This document shows positions 1 to 6,095 of a stretch of DNA of 6,905 bases, one piece after another. Origin of the DNA: Hyphomicrobiales bacterium (GTDB lineage: Bacteria > Pseudomonadota > Alphaproteobacteria > Rhizobiales > Aestuariivirgaceae); assembly GCA_025362535.1 (NCBI GenBank), contig JANYGE010000051.1, positions 1-6,905 of the forward strand, read 5' to 3'. Each line of letters opens with the position of its first letter. Position 1 is the first letter of the stretch. The notes under the pieces are model-generated. The model ran no database searches. It was not told the origin of the DNA and worked only from the letters and a program-made list of their open reading frames with translations. The translations under genes and the position numbers were made by a program.

Positions 1-1774
1 CACCATTCCAATAGCGGTTGCCCACCCGCTGTTGCAGCGTTGGCACTCCGTTCAGCCCTTGCAGCACCTGCGGCAGAGTCTCATACACCGGAGTTGACGG
101 CGAATAGCTTGAGCGCAGGTACCAGTCGCCATCGGTTTGCAACAAGTTGTAGGTGAAGGCACCCGTGGTGATCGGGCCATCTGACAATGTGAAGGCATCT
201 GGTGCACTGGCTGCAGCATTACCCAACACGTCGACCAGAAGAATGCCGTTGCCGATGGTGCGGGCACCTCCGCCACCAACATTGGTGATATAGAGCGTCG
301 TCGCTCCGCTGCCGGTCTGGGTTGAATCAACGACCAGCACATCTGACATGGATGCGGCAGATCCTCCCTGATTCAATACAGTATCAAGATAAACAGAGCC
401 GCCATTGGAAATGAATACACCGCCGCCATTGGTGCCGGGCGCTGCACTTGCGGTAATGCCGATCAAATCACCTACCACGCCATCCTGCATGGTGATGGTG
501 CCAGCATTATTGAAGGTTTCAAGGCCGGTGAGCCAGCCCTGCTCGACACCATTGGCGGTGATGTTATGGATGCCCGAGGTTACATAGGTTGGCGCATATT
601 GGCCAGCCGGGTTGGTTGTTCCGGCATTGCTGACCGACGCCAACCGAAGCGTTGCGCCAGCAGCATTATTGAATGTGTCGTTGCCAAGCGCAAAGTCGGA
701 AGTGGCAAGGCTTTTCGTATCGCGCTGCAGGTCGCGGTTGGTATCAGAGAAATTGCGCAGATCATAGACTGCGCCCGTGGCATTGTTAAAAATATCATTG
801 CCTGAGCCGAGTTGAAAATAGCCGGTCACGGTCTGGTTGTTATTGAATAACGTTGTCGCGATGCGACGGGCTCCGGGAACTGCGGGAATGCCAAAACCTC
901 CAGGTTGAATGGGGGTTTCCGGTTCATAGACTTTGAGCACCAGATCGGTATTGCCGCCAAGGTCGAGCGCATTGTTGATTGTGAGCTGGCCATCACCAAT
1001 GCGGAAATTGCCGATCGTACTGGGCGAGCTGAAATCCAGATTGAGCGCACCCAGAAATATATTGGCCGGATTATTGGAGAATATGCCGGGTGTGGCCACG
1101 CCACCATAGGGAATGAAGCTGATTGTCTCGCCCGCGATAGAATAGATATTGGCCCCATTATTGGCACCGCTGGCCGAAGGGTCAAGATTAAGGGTGACAT
1201 CGTGGCCACGCAAATCCAGGGCTGGACCATCAAAATTATTGATGATCGCTTCGGCACTGATGTTGGCCGTGCCAGATCCCGTCATTGTTGAGAGTGTTAC
1301 TGGCGCACCATAGGTAATAGGCCTGCCAGTGGGAATGAAGCCACTGGGAATAATGGACGTATACGAACTGATGTTGAGAACCGAATTGCTGCCTGCCAAG
1401 GCCACCGACAGCCAATGGACCCGGGTTGCATCGGCAGCTGATGTGCCCTGCGTGCCGTTAACATTGAAGGTGTTGGCTGCCGTGGATGAAATGGTCAGGC
1501 TGGTATTATTGCCGATTGCGACAACACCGCCATCACTGGTGGCTGGGTTGCCATCGCCAGTGCACACAGCGGTGGTGGGCCCAAATAAGCATCCAGCTTG
1601 CGCTGGGGAAAGGGCAGCGTCAAAGGTGAGTAAAAGCCCAAGGAGCGAAACTCCAGCCAACAGAGTTTGCGTTGATGGGCGGTGGCTTGCAACCCTTCCG
1701 TTTAACTTGGTCACGCGCTTGCCATGCAATGTAAAGCTGCGCTGGCTGGAATTTGCTGTGACTATATTATGCAT
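1..1774 (-). CDS. Autotransporter (type Va secretion), N-terminal 591 residues; beta-barrel beyond the left edge
   Basis: The minus-strand frame from ATG 1774 is open without interruption to the window edge. An in-frame TAA lies about 17 codons upstream, and AAGGGA sits 5 nt before the ATG. Residues 1-60 form an extended signal peptide: a long polar, basic N-region, a hydrophobic core at about 38-49 (LLAGVSLLGLLL) and an AQA cleavage site after Ala60. The mature part starts with a close Cys pair (C62, C71). It then has Asn/Gly/Thr-rich beta sequence with FNN motifs at about residues 310, 329, 368 and 421, typical of beta-helix passengers. Residues about 450-555 resemble an autochaperone region (SDVLVVD at 477, DWYLRS at 550). 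Residues 562-591 (VYETLPQVLQGLNG, then LQQRVGNRYW) match the passenger-barrel junction of autotransporters. By family knowledge it crosses the inner membrane by Sec, inserts a C-terminal barrel in the outer membrane and exposes the passenger. The ligand is unknown; adhesin is only a guess. The class call is strong. Confidence 0.93.
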   Translation of the reverse strand, partial: MHNIVTANSSQRSFTLHGKRVTKLNGRVASHRPSTQTLLAGVSLLGLLLTFDAALSPAQAGCLFGPTTAVCTGDGNPATSDGGVVAIGNNTSLTISSTAANTFNVNGTQGTSAADATRVHWLSVALAGSNSVLNISSYTSIIPSGFIPTGRPITYGAPVTLSTMTGSGTANISAEAIINNFDGPALDLRGHDVTLNLDPSASGANNGANIYSIAGETISFIPYGGVATPGIFSNNPANIFLGALNLDFSSPSTIGNFRIGDGQLTINNALDLGGNTDLVLKVYEPETPIQPGGFGIPAVPGARRIATTLFNNNQTVTGYFQLGSGNDIFNNATGAVYDLRNFSDTNRDLQRDTKSLATSDFALGNDTFNNAAGATLRLASVSNAGTTNPAGQYAPTYVTSGIHNITANGVEQGWLTGLETFNNAGTITMQDGVVGDLIGITASAAPGTNGGGVFISNGGSVYLDTVLNQGGSAASMSDVLVVDSTQTGSGATTLYITNVGGGGARTIGNGILLVDVLGNAAASAPDAFTLSDGPITTGAFTYNLLQTDGDWYLRSSYSPSTPVYETLPQVLQGLNGVPTLQQRVGNRYWNG

Positions 1775-1779
1775 AAATG

Positions 1780-1785
1780 TCCCTT
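1780..1785 (-). promoter_or_regulatory. Ribosome binding site of the autotransporter gene
   Basis: AAGGGA on the minus strand lies 5 nt before ATG 1774. It is the only good purine-rich match near the first in-frame ATG after an upstream stop, so it supports that start. Confidence 0.6.
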
Positions 1786-1839
1786 TTATAAATCGATTCA
1801 GTATTCGATATTCATCTACTGATTGTTTTTAATATGAGT

Positions 1840-1856
1840 CACACTATATAGTTGTG
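1840..1856. promoter_or_regulatory. Palindrome upstream of the autotransporter gene, possible operator
   Basis: A perfect 10-bp palindrome ACTATATAGT (1843-1852) is flanked by CAC on one side and GTG on the other, with one extra base in the right half. It lies about 70-80 nt before the autotransporter start codon, a usual place for a promoter or a regulator site. The symmetry is seen directly; the operator role is inferred. A+T-rich DNA gives such palindromes by chance fairly often. Confidence 0.25.
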
Positions 1857-1934
1857 TTTAAAGTGTTCCTAAACAGAAAGCTTTCAAATTGCAATCTTTA
1901 AGAGTTTTTTATTTATTACTCATCTTAAGAATGT

Positions 1935-1971
1935 AAAAAAATACAATCTTGGTCCAATTTTTTTAAATTGG
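1935..1971 (-). terminator. Weak hairpin with T-runs, candidate terminator after the kinase gene
   Basis: CCAATTT (1954-1960) and AAATTGG (1965-1971) form a 7-bp stem with a 4-nt loop. On the minus strand it is followed after about 12 nt by seven T residues (1935-1941). On the plus strand a T-run follows directly (1974-1979), so it could act in either direction. The stem is A+T-rich and the minus-strand T-run is distant, so this is not a textbook intrinsic terminator. It is the best candidate in the gap for ending the operon that closes at 2172. Confidence 0.3.
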
Positions 1972-1985
1972 CATTTTTTGATCTT

Positions 1986-2017
1986 TTGTGACAAATTGCT
2001 ATATTTTAGCAACACAA
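1986..2017. repeat. Bulged inverted repeat
   Basis: Outer arms TTGTG (1986-1990) and CACAA (2013-2017) enclose inner arms TTGCTA (1996-2001) and TAGCAA (2007-2012), with a 5-nt bulge on the left and a 5-nt loop. Eleven base pairs in total can form. It could be an RNA hairpin in the 3' untranslated region of the operon or a protein-binding site. There is no adjacent T-run on the minus strand, so I do not call it a terminator. Confidence 0.35.
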
Positions 2018-2171
2018 GGTTGTATTTCGATCCAGTGTCAGCCTGGGTCGTGCCACCATAACGATTGGTGAACTCAATTTAAGTTGGTTGAGGGCTGCTG
2101 AAGATCAGATTGCCAAGCTGGGTAAGGTTTTCACAGAAACTGCCAAACATCTCGGGCAAAGCGATCCGTCA

Positions 2172-3806
2172 CTACAAAGTGTTGATGGTGTGGAAGAGTT
2201 CTTCGAAAAGGCGTGCAACGGCCTCAGCGCCCGGGTCATTATAGCCCGCAAGATGACTTTCAGAGATATAGCTGGCCCGCCCGGCTTTGGCGCGGAAAAT
2301 GGTTGCGGTTATGTCTGCCCCTTTTCGCGCTGCTGCAGCTGCGGCGGCCAAACCGGATGGCAGTGCATCGAGTGCGGGGGAAAGGGCGTCAATCATTGTG
2401 CGGTCACCTGGTGATGCTCCACCCACTTGTTGAATGCGGCTGAGGCCGGCTTTCAAAGAGCTCACGGCATCTTGCCCGCTGGCTGATGCATCACCAGCCG
2501 CAGTGAAGAAGATTGCCAGCAAAACACCCGAAGACCCCCCCATGGTTTGGCTGAGCTCTAACCCGATTGCACGGTAAAGCTGGGTCCAATCAGCCAGAGG
2601 AAGACGGTCAAGCGCTTTGATCAGGGCGCGCGAAGCGGTTGAAAGAGTTGACCCAGTATCACCATCACCAGATTTAGCATCTAATGCATTCAAATCCCCT
2701 TCTGCAGCGATCAGAATTTCACAGCAACGGCGAATCAAAGCCTCTGCTTTTTTATTCTTCGAGGGCATGGGCTGGATTGGCGTTAAACCATCGGGCAACG
2801 GAAGCACTTGAATTTCAGAAATAGCATGGCATCCAGGCCACGCCCAAGGTGCGACTGCTGTTTGAAGCGCTTTCAACATTTGACCGTGCAATGGCAAAAG
2901 CGAAATTGAGAAGCCGTGCATATCAAGTGACGTCATCATGGGTGCTGGCCCCACGAGATAAGAGATATGCTCACCGATCCTAGACTTCGCTAATTCACCT
3001 GCAAGCAGGGACATTTCCAAAGCTGTGGCGCTGCCAAGATTATTGAGCAGCGCGACATGCGAGCCTGCTTTGATTGTGGGTGCCAGTCTATCAACAATCA
3101 TATCCATGGCTTGTTTGGCACTTTTGAATTCAACTTGTTCAACGCCCGCTTCACCATGAATGCCAAGGCCCAGCTCGGCCATACCATCGGCAATGCGCAA
3201 TTCTTTTGGTGAACCCGGAACCGTGCAGGTGTCCAGCGACATGCCGATTGACATGACACCATCGATAACTTGCTTTGCCGCTTCAGTAACGGCATCAAGA
3301 TCAGCCCCCTCTTCCGCTAGTGCGCCTGCAATTTTATGCACAAACAAAGTGCCCGCCACACCACGTGACTGAGGCAAGTCAGGCAAGGCCACATCATCAT
3401 CAACGACGACCATACTGACTTTCAACCCGAAAGCTCGCGCTCTTTCTGCCGCCAGACCAAAATTCAGACGATCGCCTGTATAATTTTTTACAATGAGAAG
3501 GCAACCGGCCGAGCCTGTCACCGCGAGAATTCCAGCTAGCACAGCATCAACTGAAGGAGAGGCGAATACATCACCACACACTGCGGCGGTTAACATGCCG
3601 CGACCAACAAAGCCTGCATGAGATGGTTCATGGCCCGAACCACCGCCTGATACGAGGGCAACCTTAGAACGATCCCAATCAGTGCGCACCACCACTTTGA
3701 TGTGAGGATAGCCGTCGAGCCGTGCAAGCCGTCCATTTGCGGTGAGCAAAATGCCGTCTATCGCTTCGGTGACCAAGCTTTCTTTGCTGTTGATGAATTG
3801 TCTCAT
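2172..3806 (-). CDS. dhaK: Fused ATP-dependent dihydroxyacetone kinase (DhaK-DhaL), 544 residues
   Basis: It transfers phosphate from ATP to dihydroxyacetone, giving dihydroxyacetone phosphate in the cytoplasm. The DhaK part covers about residues 1-330, with GGGSGHEP at 54-61, NYTGD at 108-112 and GLGIHGEAG at 213-221; His217 is the expected covalent substrate-binding histidine. A proline-containing linker follows. The DhaL part covers about 350-544, with DAKSGDGDTG at 376-385 (Mg-ATP aspartates 376, 381 and 383), GGSSG at 423-427, GDRTM at 467-471 and AGRASY at 508-513. Length matches the fused Citrobacter-type enzyme of about 550 residues, so no phosphotransferase partner is needed. Start ATG 3806 is chosen over an in-frame TTG at 3812 because AAGGAG lies 7 nt upstream of the ATG. 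It is last in the operon, 11 nt after the second ATPase. Related fused kinases act on erythrulose, so the exact substrate is inferred. Confidence 0.93.
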   Translation of the reverse strand: MRQFINSKESLVTEAIDGILLTANGRLARLDGYPHIKVVVRTDWDRSKVALVSGGGSGHEPSHAGFVGRGMLTAAVCGDVFASPSVDAVLAGILAVTGSAGCLLIVKNYTGDRLNFGLAAERARAFGLKVSMVVVDDDVALPDLPQSRGVAGTLFVHKIAGALAEEGADLDAVTEAAKQVIDGVMSIGMSLDTCTVPGSPKELRIADGMAELGLGIHGEAGVEQVEFKSAKQAMDMIVDRLAPTIKAGSHVALLNNLGSATALEMSLLAGELAKSRIGEHISYLVGPAPMMTSLDMHGFSISLLPLHGQMLKALQTAVAPWAWPGCHAISEIQVLPLPDGLTPIQPMPSKNKKAEALIRRCCEILIAAEGDLNALDAKSGDGDTGSTLSTASRALIKALDRLPLADWTQLYRAIGLELSQTMGGSSGVLLAIFFTAAGDASASGQDAVSSLKAGLSRIQQVGGASPGDRTMIDALSPALDALPSGLAAAAAAARKGADITATIFRAKAGRASYISESHLAGYNDPGAEAVARLFEELFHTINTL

Positions 3807-3813
3807 GGTCAAT

Positions 3814-3819
3814 CTCCTT
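3814..3819 (-). promoter_or_regulatory. Ribosome binding site of the kinase gene
   Basis: AAGGAG lies 7 nt before ATG 3806 and shares bases with the TAA stop of the upstream ATPase (3818-3820). This decides the ATG over the TTG two codons earlier and suggests coupled translation. Confidence 0.75.
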
Positions 3820-4813
3820 AGGCGATGCGCGCGCCGCTAACATCAAAAAACAGCGGGTTACGGGGTTCGATAGCGATATGATCGCCACTCTCCAATTTTG
3901 TATGCACATCTGTCACAGTAACAATATCATGTCCCTCTAATTTGAGGTGCAAGCGGGTTTGGTCACCCAAACGCTCAACACGTGTCACAGTGGCGGATTT
4001 GCCTTTGCCTTGTGCCACATGTTCTGGGCGAAGACCTATCGACTTCGCACCACTTGGTGAGCCTGTAAAAAGATCAGCTGGCAAAACATTGAGTCGAGGA
4101 ATTCCAAGCCGGCCCGCCACATAGAGGCTCACGGGGTTTTCATAAATCTCGCGCGGTGAGCCAAACTGAACAAGGCGACCATGATCGAGAACACCGATAT
4201 GTGTGGCCATTGTCATGGCTTCAATTTGATCGTGAGTAACATACAGAAACGTGGCACCCAGATTGGCCTGGATGCTTTTAAGTTCTACACGCAACTCTGC
4301 GCGCAGTTTGGCATCCAATGAACTCAATGGTTCATCCATCAGATAGATGGCTGGATCGCGTACCAAGGCGCGGCCGATTGATACGCGCTGCATCTCTCCG
4401 CCAGAGAGAGCGGTTGCCTTGTTATCGAGCTTGCTTGTTATACGGAGTACTTCAGCAACCTCGGCCACCTTGCGCTTGATTTCATCCTCAGGTGTTTTGT
4501 GAATAGGTGAGCGCAGCGGAAAAGCTAAATTGTCTCTGACTGTGAGGTGCGGATAAAGCGAATATTGTTGAAACACCATGGCCACATCGCGTTGTGCGGG
4601 TGTTGTGTCCAGTACTGACCTGCCATCAATCAGCACATCGCCTGTGTCTGGCCGTTCAAGACCCGAAATCAATCGAAGTGTTGTAGTTTTGCCTGCTCCC
4701 GTTGGGCCAAGCAGCACAACAAATGATCCGTTGGGAACGGTCATGGAAACATGGTTGAGTGCAGCTTCTGCGCCGAATAACTTTGTTACATTGCTCAGCG
4801 AAACTTCAGCCAT
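3818..4813 (-). CDS. ABC transporter ATP-binding protein, MalK/UgpC type, second of a pair (331 residues)
   Basis: This is a cytoplasmic ATPase that powers a sugar- or polyol-type ABC importer. Visible motifs are Walker A GPTGAGKT (36-43), Q-loop Gln82, signature LSGGEMQ (136-142), Walker B AIYLMDEP (155-162), D-loop SSLDA (164-168) and switch His194. The C-terminal TOBE/MalK-like part (about 240-331) carries GLRPEH at 260-265. All catalytic residues are present, so it should be active. Start ATG 4813 (MAEVSL) is preferred over a TTG two codons upstream because GAGGGAG ends 9 nt before the ATG. It overlaps the upstream ATPase gene by 8 bp. It differs clearly in sequence from that ATPase, so the two probably form a heterodimer, as in the rhizobial glycerol transporter. 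Substrate is not readable from an ATPase. Confidence 0.93.
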   Translation of the reverse strand: MAEVSLSNVTKLFGAEAALNHVSMTVPNGSFVVLLGPTGAGKTTTLRLISGLERPDTGDVLIDGRSVLDTTPAQRDVAMVFQQYSLYPHLTVRDNLAFPLRSPIHKTPEDEIKRKVAEVAEVLRITSKLDNKATALSGGEMQRVSIGRALVRDPAIYLMDEPLSSLDAKLRAELRVELKSIQANLGATFLYVTHDQIEAMTMATHIGVLDHGRLVQFGSPREIYENPVSLYVAGRLGIPRLNVLPADLFTGSPSGAKSIGLRPEHVAQGKGKSATVTRVERLGDQTRLHLKLEGHDIVTVTDVHTKLESGDHIAIEPRNPLFFDVSGARIA

Positions 4814-5903
4814 GAGCAAGCACTCCCTCGTTTAACTCGGAGCGCAAGGCGCGGCCCGTTTGATTGTCAAATAATGTTACCGTTTTGCCGTTAAATTCTA
4901 GGCCCACGGTTTCGCCGACCTTGGCCACATCACCAGAGGCAGCACGTGCTTTGACCACGCCATGCGCCGTTTTCAATGTGATGATTTGCGTGGTGCCCAG
5001 ATATTCAGTGGCTTTGACTTCAGCGCGATAAGTACTTTTATCGGTTAGTTTTATGTGCTCTGGGCGAACCCCAAAAGCTAAATCGCCCTCAAAGGGTTCC
5101 CGCATTTTGGGCACAGTCAATTTGTGATTTTGCAGCTTTATTGAAGTGGCACCCGTTTCAACATTGCCATGGTAGCGCAGAAAATTCATCGAAGGCGAAC
5201 CGATGAAATCGGCTACAAACATGGTGGCGGGCTTGTCATAAACATCTTGCGGCTTGCCAAACTGTTCAATGACCCCGTGGTTCATTACCACAATCTTGTC
5301 ACCCATTTGCATCGCTTCAAGTTGATCATGCGTCACATAAACTGTGGTGGCTCCCATACGGTCATGGAGCGCGCGGAGCTCTAATGACATATGCTCTCGA
5401 AACTCAGCATCCAATGCGCCAAGCGGCTCATCCATCATAAAGGCCTTGGGGTTACGCACAATGGCACGGCCAAGAGCAACGCGCTGGCGATCACCACCGG
5501 AAAGGCCCCCAACAGGCTTGTCCAATATGCTTTCAATGCCAAGAATATTTGCAACCTCTGCCAATTTGGCTTTCACTTGAGCCCGCGGCATGCCTTGGCT
5601 GATAAGCGGATAGCTCAAGTTCTTGCGTACGTTCATGTGTGGGTAGAGTGCGAACATTTGGAAGACGAAGGCAATGTCACGCTGGCTTGCTGGTTTTTGT
5701 GCAACTTCTTCGCCATCAATATAGATATCACCTGAGCTTGGAAGCTCCAACCCTGCAATCATCCGCAGCGTTGTGGTTTTACCGCAACCAGACGGACCCA
5801 GAAGCATGAAGAACTCACCATCTTCGATTTTGAATGATGAAGATTGAACCGCTGTAAAACTGCCAAATTCTTTACGAAGATTGCGAATGATAATTTCGGC
5901 CAT
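4806..5903 (-). CDS. ABC transporter ATP-binding protein, MalK/UgpC type, first of a pair (365 residues)
   Basis: This is a cytoplasmic ATPase subunit of the same importer. Motifs are Walker A GPSGCGKT (36-43), Q-loop Gln82, signature LSGGDRQ (134-140), Walker B AFMMDEP (154-160), D-loop GALDA (162-166) and switch His192. A C-terminal regulatory TOBE/MalK-like part runs from about 240 to 365, with GVRPEH at 278-283. Length is normal for the family. ATG 5903 has GGAG 6 nt upstream, and the gene starts 3 nt after the stop of the small membrane protein. Asp after the LSGG signature, where Gln or Glu is usual, and the D-loop followed by EFRE are mild departures from the common pattern. No catalytic residue is missing. 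Both ATPases being complete argues for a two-ATPase transporter and not a recent duplication with one dead copy. Confidence 0.93.
   Translation of the reverse strand: MAEIIIRNLRKEFGSFTAVQSSSFKIEDGEFFMLLGPSGCGKTTTLRMIAGLELPSSGDIYIDGEEVAQKPASQRDIAFVFQMFALYPHMNVRKNLSYPLISQGMPRAQVKAKLAEVANILGIESILDKPVGGLSGGDRQRVALGRAIVRNPKAFMMDEPLGALDAEFREHMSLELRALHDRMGATTVYVTHDQLEAMQMGDKIVVMNHGVIEQFGKPQDVYDKPATMFVADFIGSPSMNFLRYHGNVETGATSIKLQNHKLTVPKMREPFEGDLAFGVRPEHIKLTDKSTYRAEVKATEYLGTTQIITLKTAHGVVKARAASGDVAKVGETVGLEFNGKTVTLFDNQTGRALRSELNEGVLAHG
4823..4829 (-). promoter_or_regulatory. Ribosome binding site of the second ATPase gene
   Basis: GAGGGAG lies 9 nt before ATG 4813, inside the last codons of the upstream ATPase gene. 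Spacing fits the ATG and is too short for the TTG at 4819. Confidence 0.6.
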
Positions 5904-5906
5904 TGC

Positions 5907-6095
5907 TCACTCCGGAAAATGACTGACGATGATGAACATAACTGTGCCCACCAATGTCACGATAAAAGAATAGGAATAAAGCCAGAGTGCGTAATGCTGC
6001 ATCAACATGACAACGCCAAGAGCTATTAGAATTGAAGCCAGCATTTCCCAAGGCCCACGGCGCAGGCGCAAAAGACCATTCATGAACTCACTCAT
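5907..6095 (-). CDS. Small two-helix inner-membrane protein, 62 residues, possible transporter accessory subunit
   Basis: I do not recognise a named family. The protein starts MSEFMNGLLRLRRGPWEM, so it has a short basic N-terminus (R10, R12, R13), followed by two predicted membrane helices at about 17-33 and 36-58 and the tail SHFPE. By the positive-inside rule both ends probably face the cytoplasm. ATG 6095 overlaps the permease stop as ATGA, with GGAG 10 nt upstream, and its own stop lies 3 nt before the first ATPase. The frame can be extended upstream to about 6302, but that would lie inside the permease gene. In the rhizobial glycerol ABC transporter a small hydrophobic protein (GlpU, DUF2160) also follows the second permease. 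This one is shorter, so it is a positional analogue, not a proven homologue. That it is translated is likely from the packing. Confidence 0.75.
   Translation of the reverse strand: MSEFMNGLLRLRRGPWEMLASILIALGVVMLMQHYALWLYSYSFIVTLVGTVMFIIVSHFPE

Larger units (their letters stand above)
1775..2171. other. Intergenic gap between the kinase gene and the autotransporter gene
   Basis: The gap is 397 nt and holds no gene I can support. About 1800-2035 is strongly A+T-rich with several inverted repeats, and it should contain the end of the transport operon's transcript and the autotransporter promoter. About 2036-2171 has the more balanced composition of coding DNA but only short frames on either strand. 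I found no sigma-70 promoter pair on the minus strand good enough to call. Confidence 0.7.

Noticed and set aside
1588..1620. Lipoprotein signal (QAGC) at the autotransporter N-terminus
   Set aside because: The lipobox needs a Leu or similar residue at -3, but here it is Gln, and AQA|G is a good signal peptidase I site. Lipidated classical autotransporters are uncommon.
52..1692. Short minus-strand frames in other phases inside the autotransporter region, which could suggest several small genes
   Set aside because: The true frame runs without a stop or frameshift from 1774 to the edge, and the phase matches at both ends, so these are out-of-frame products.
905..1832. Long plus-strand reading frames (905-1291 and 1329-1832) opposite the autotransporter
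   Set aside because: They lie fully or almost fully antisense to a continuous 591-codon frame with clear autotransporter features, and their translations show no domain-like sequence. They are shadows of a repetitive, biased gene.
1775..1860. Sigma-70 promoter for the autotransporter on the minus strand
   Set aside because: Several A+T-rich hexamers exist, but none gives a good -35 and -10 pair at 16-18 nt spacing, so choosing one would be arbitrary.
2088..2414. Plus-strand frame overlapping the kinase 3' end as a real gene
   Set aside because: Most of it is antisense to conserved DhaL motifs, the start would be TTG without a convincing ribosome site, and its C-terminal part is low-quality Cys/Gly-rich sequence. 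Only the part outside the kinase is kept as a low-level observation.
3818..5903. The two adjacent ATPase genes as a recent tandem duplication or direct repeat
   Set aside because: Similarity is limited to family motifs; the proteins differ in most positions and in length, so this is an old pair of paralogues.
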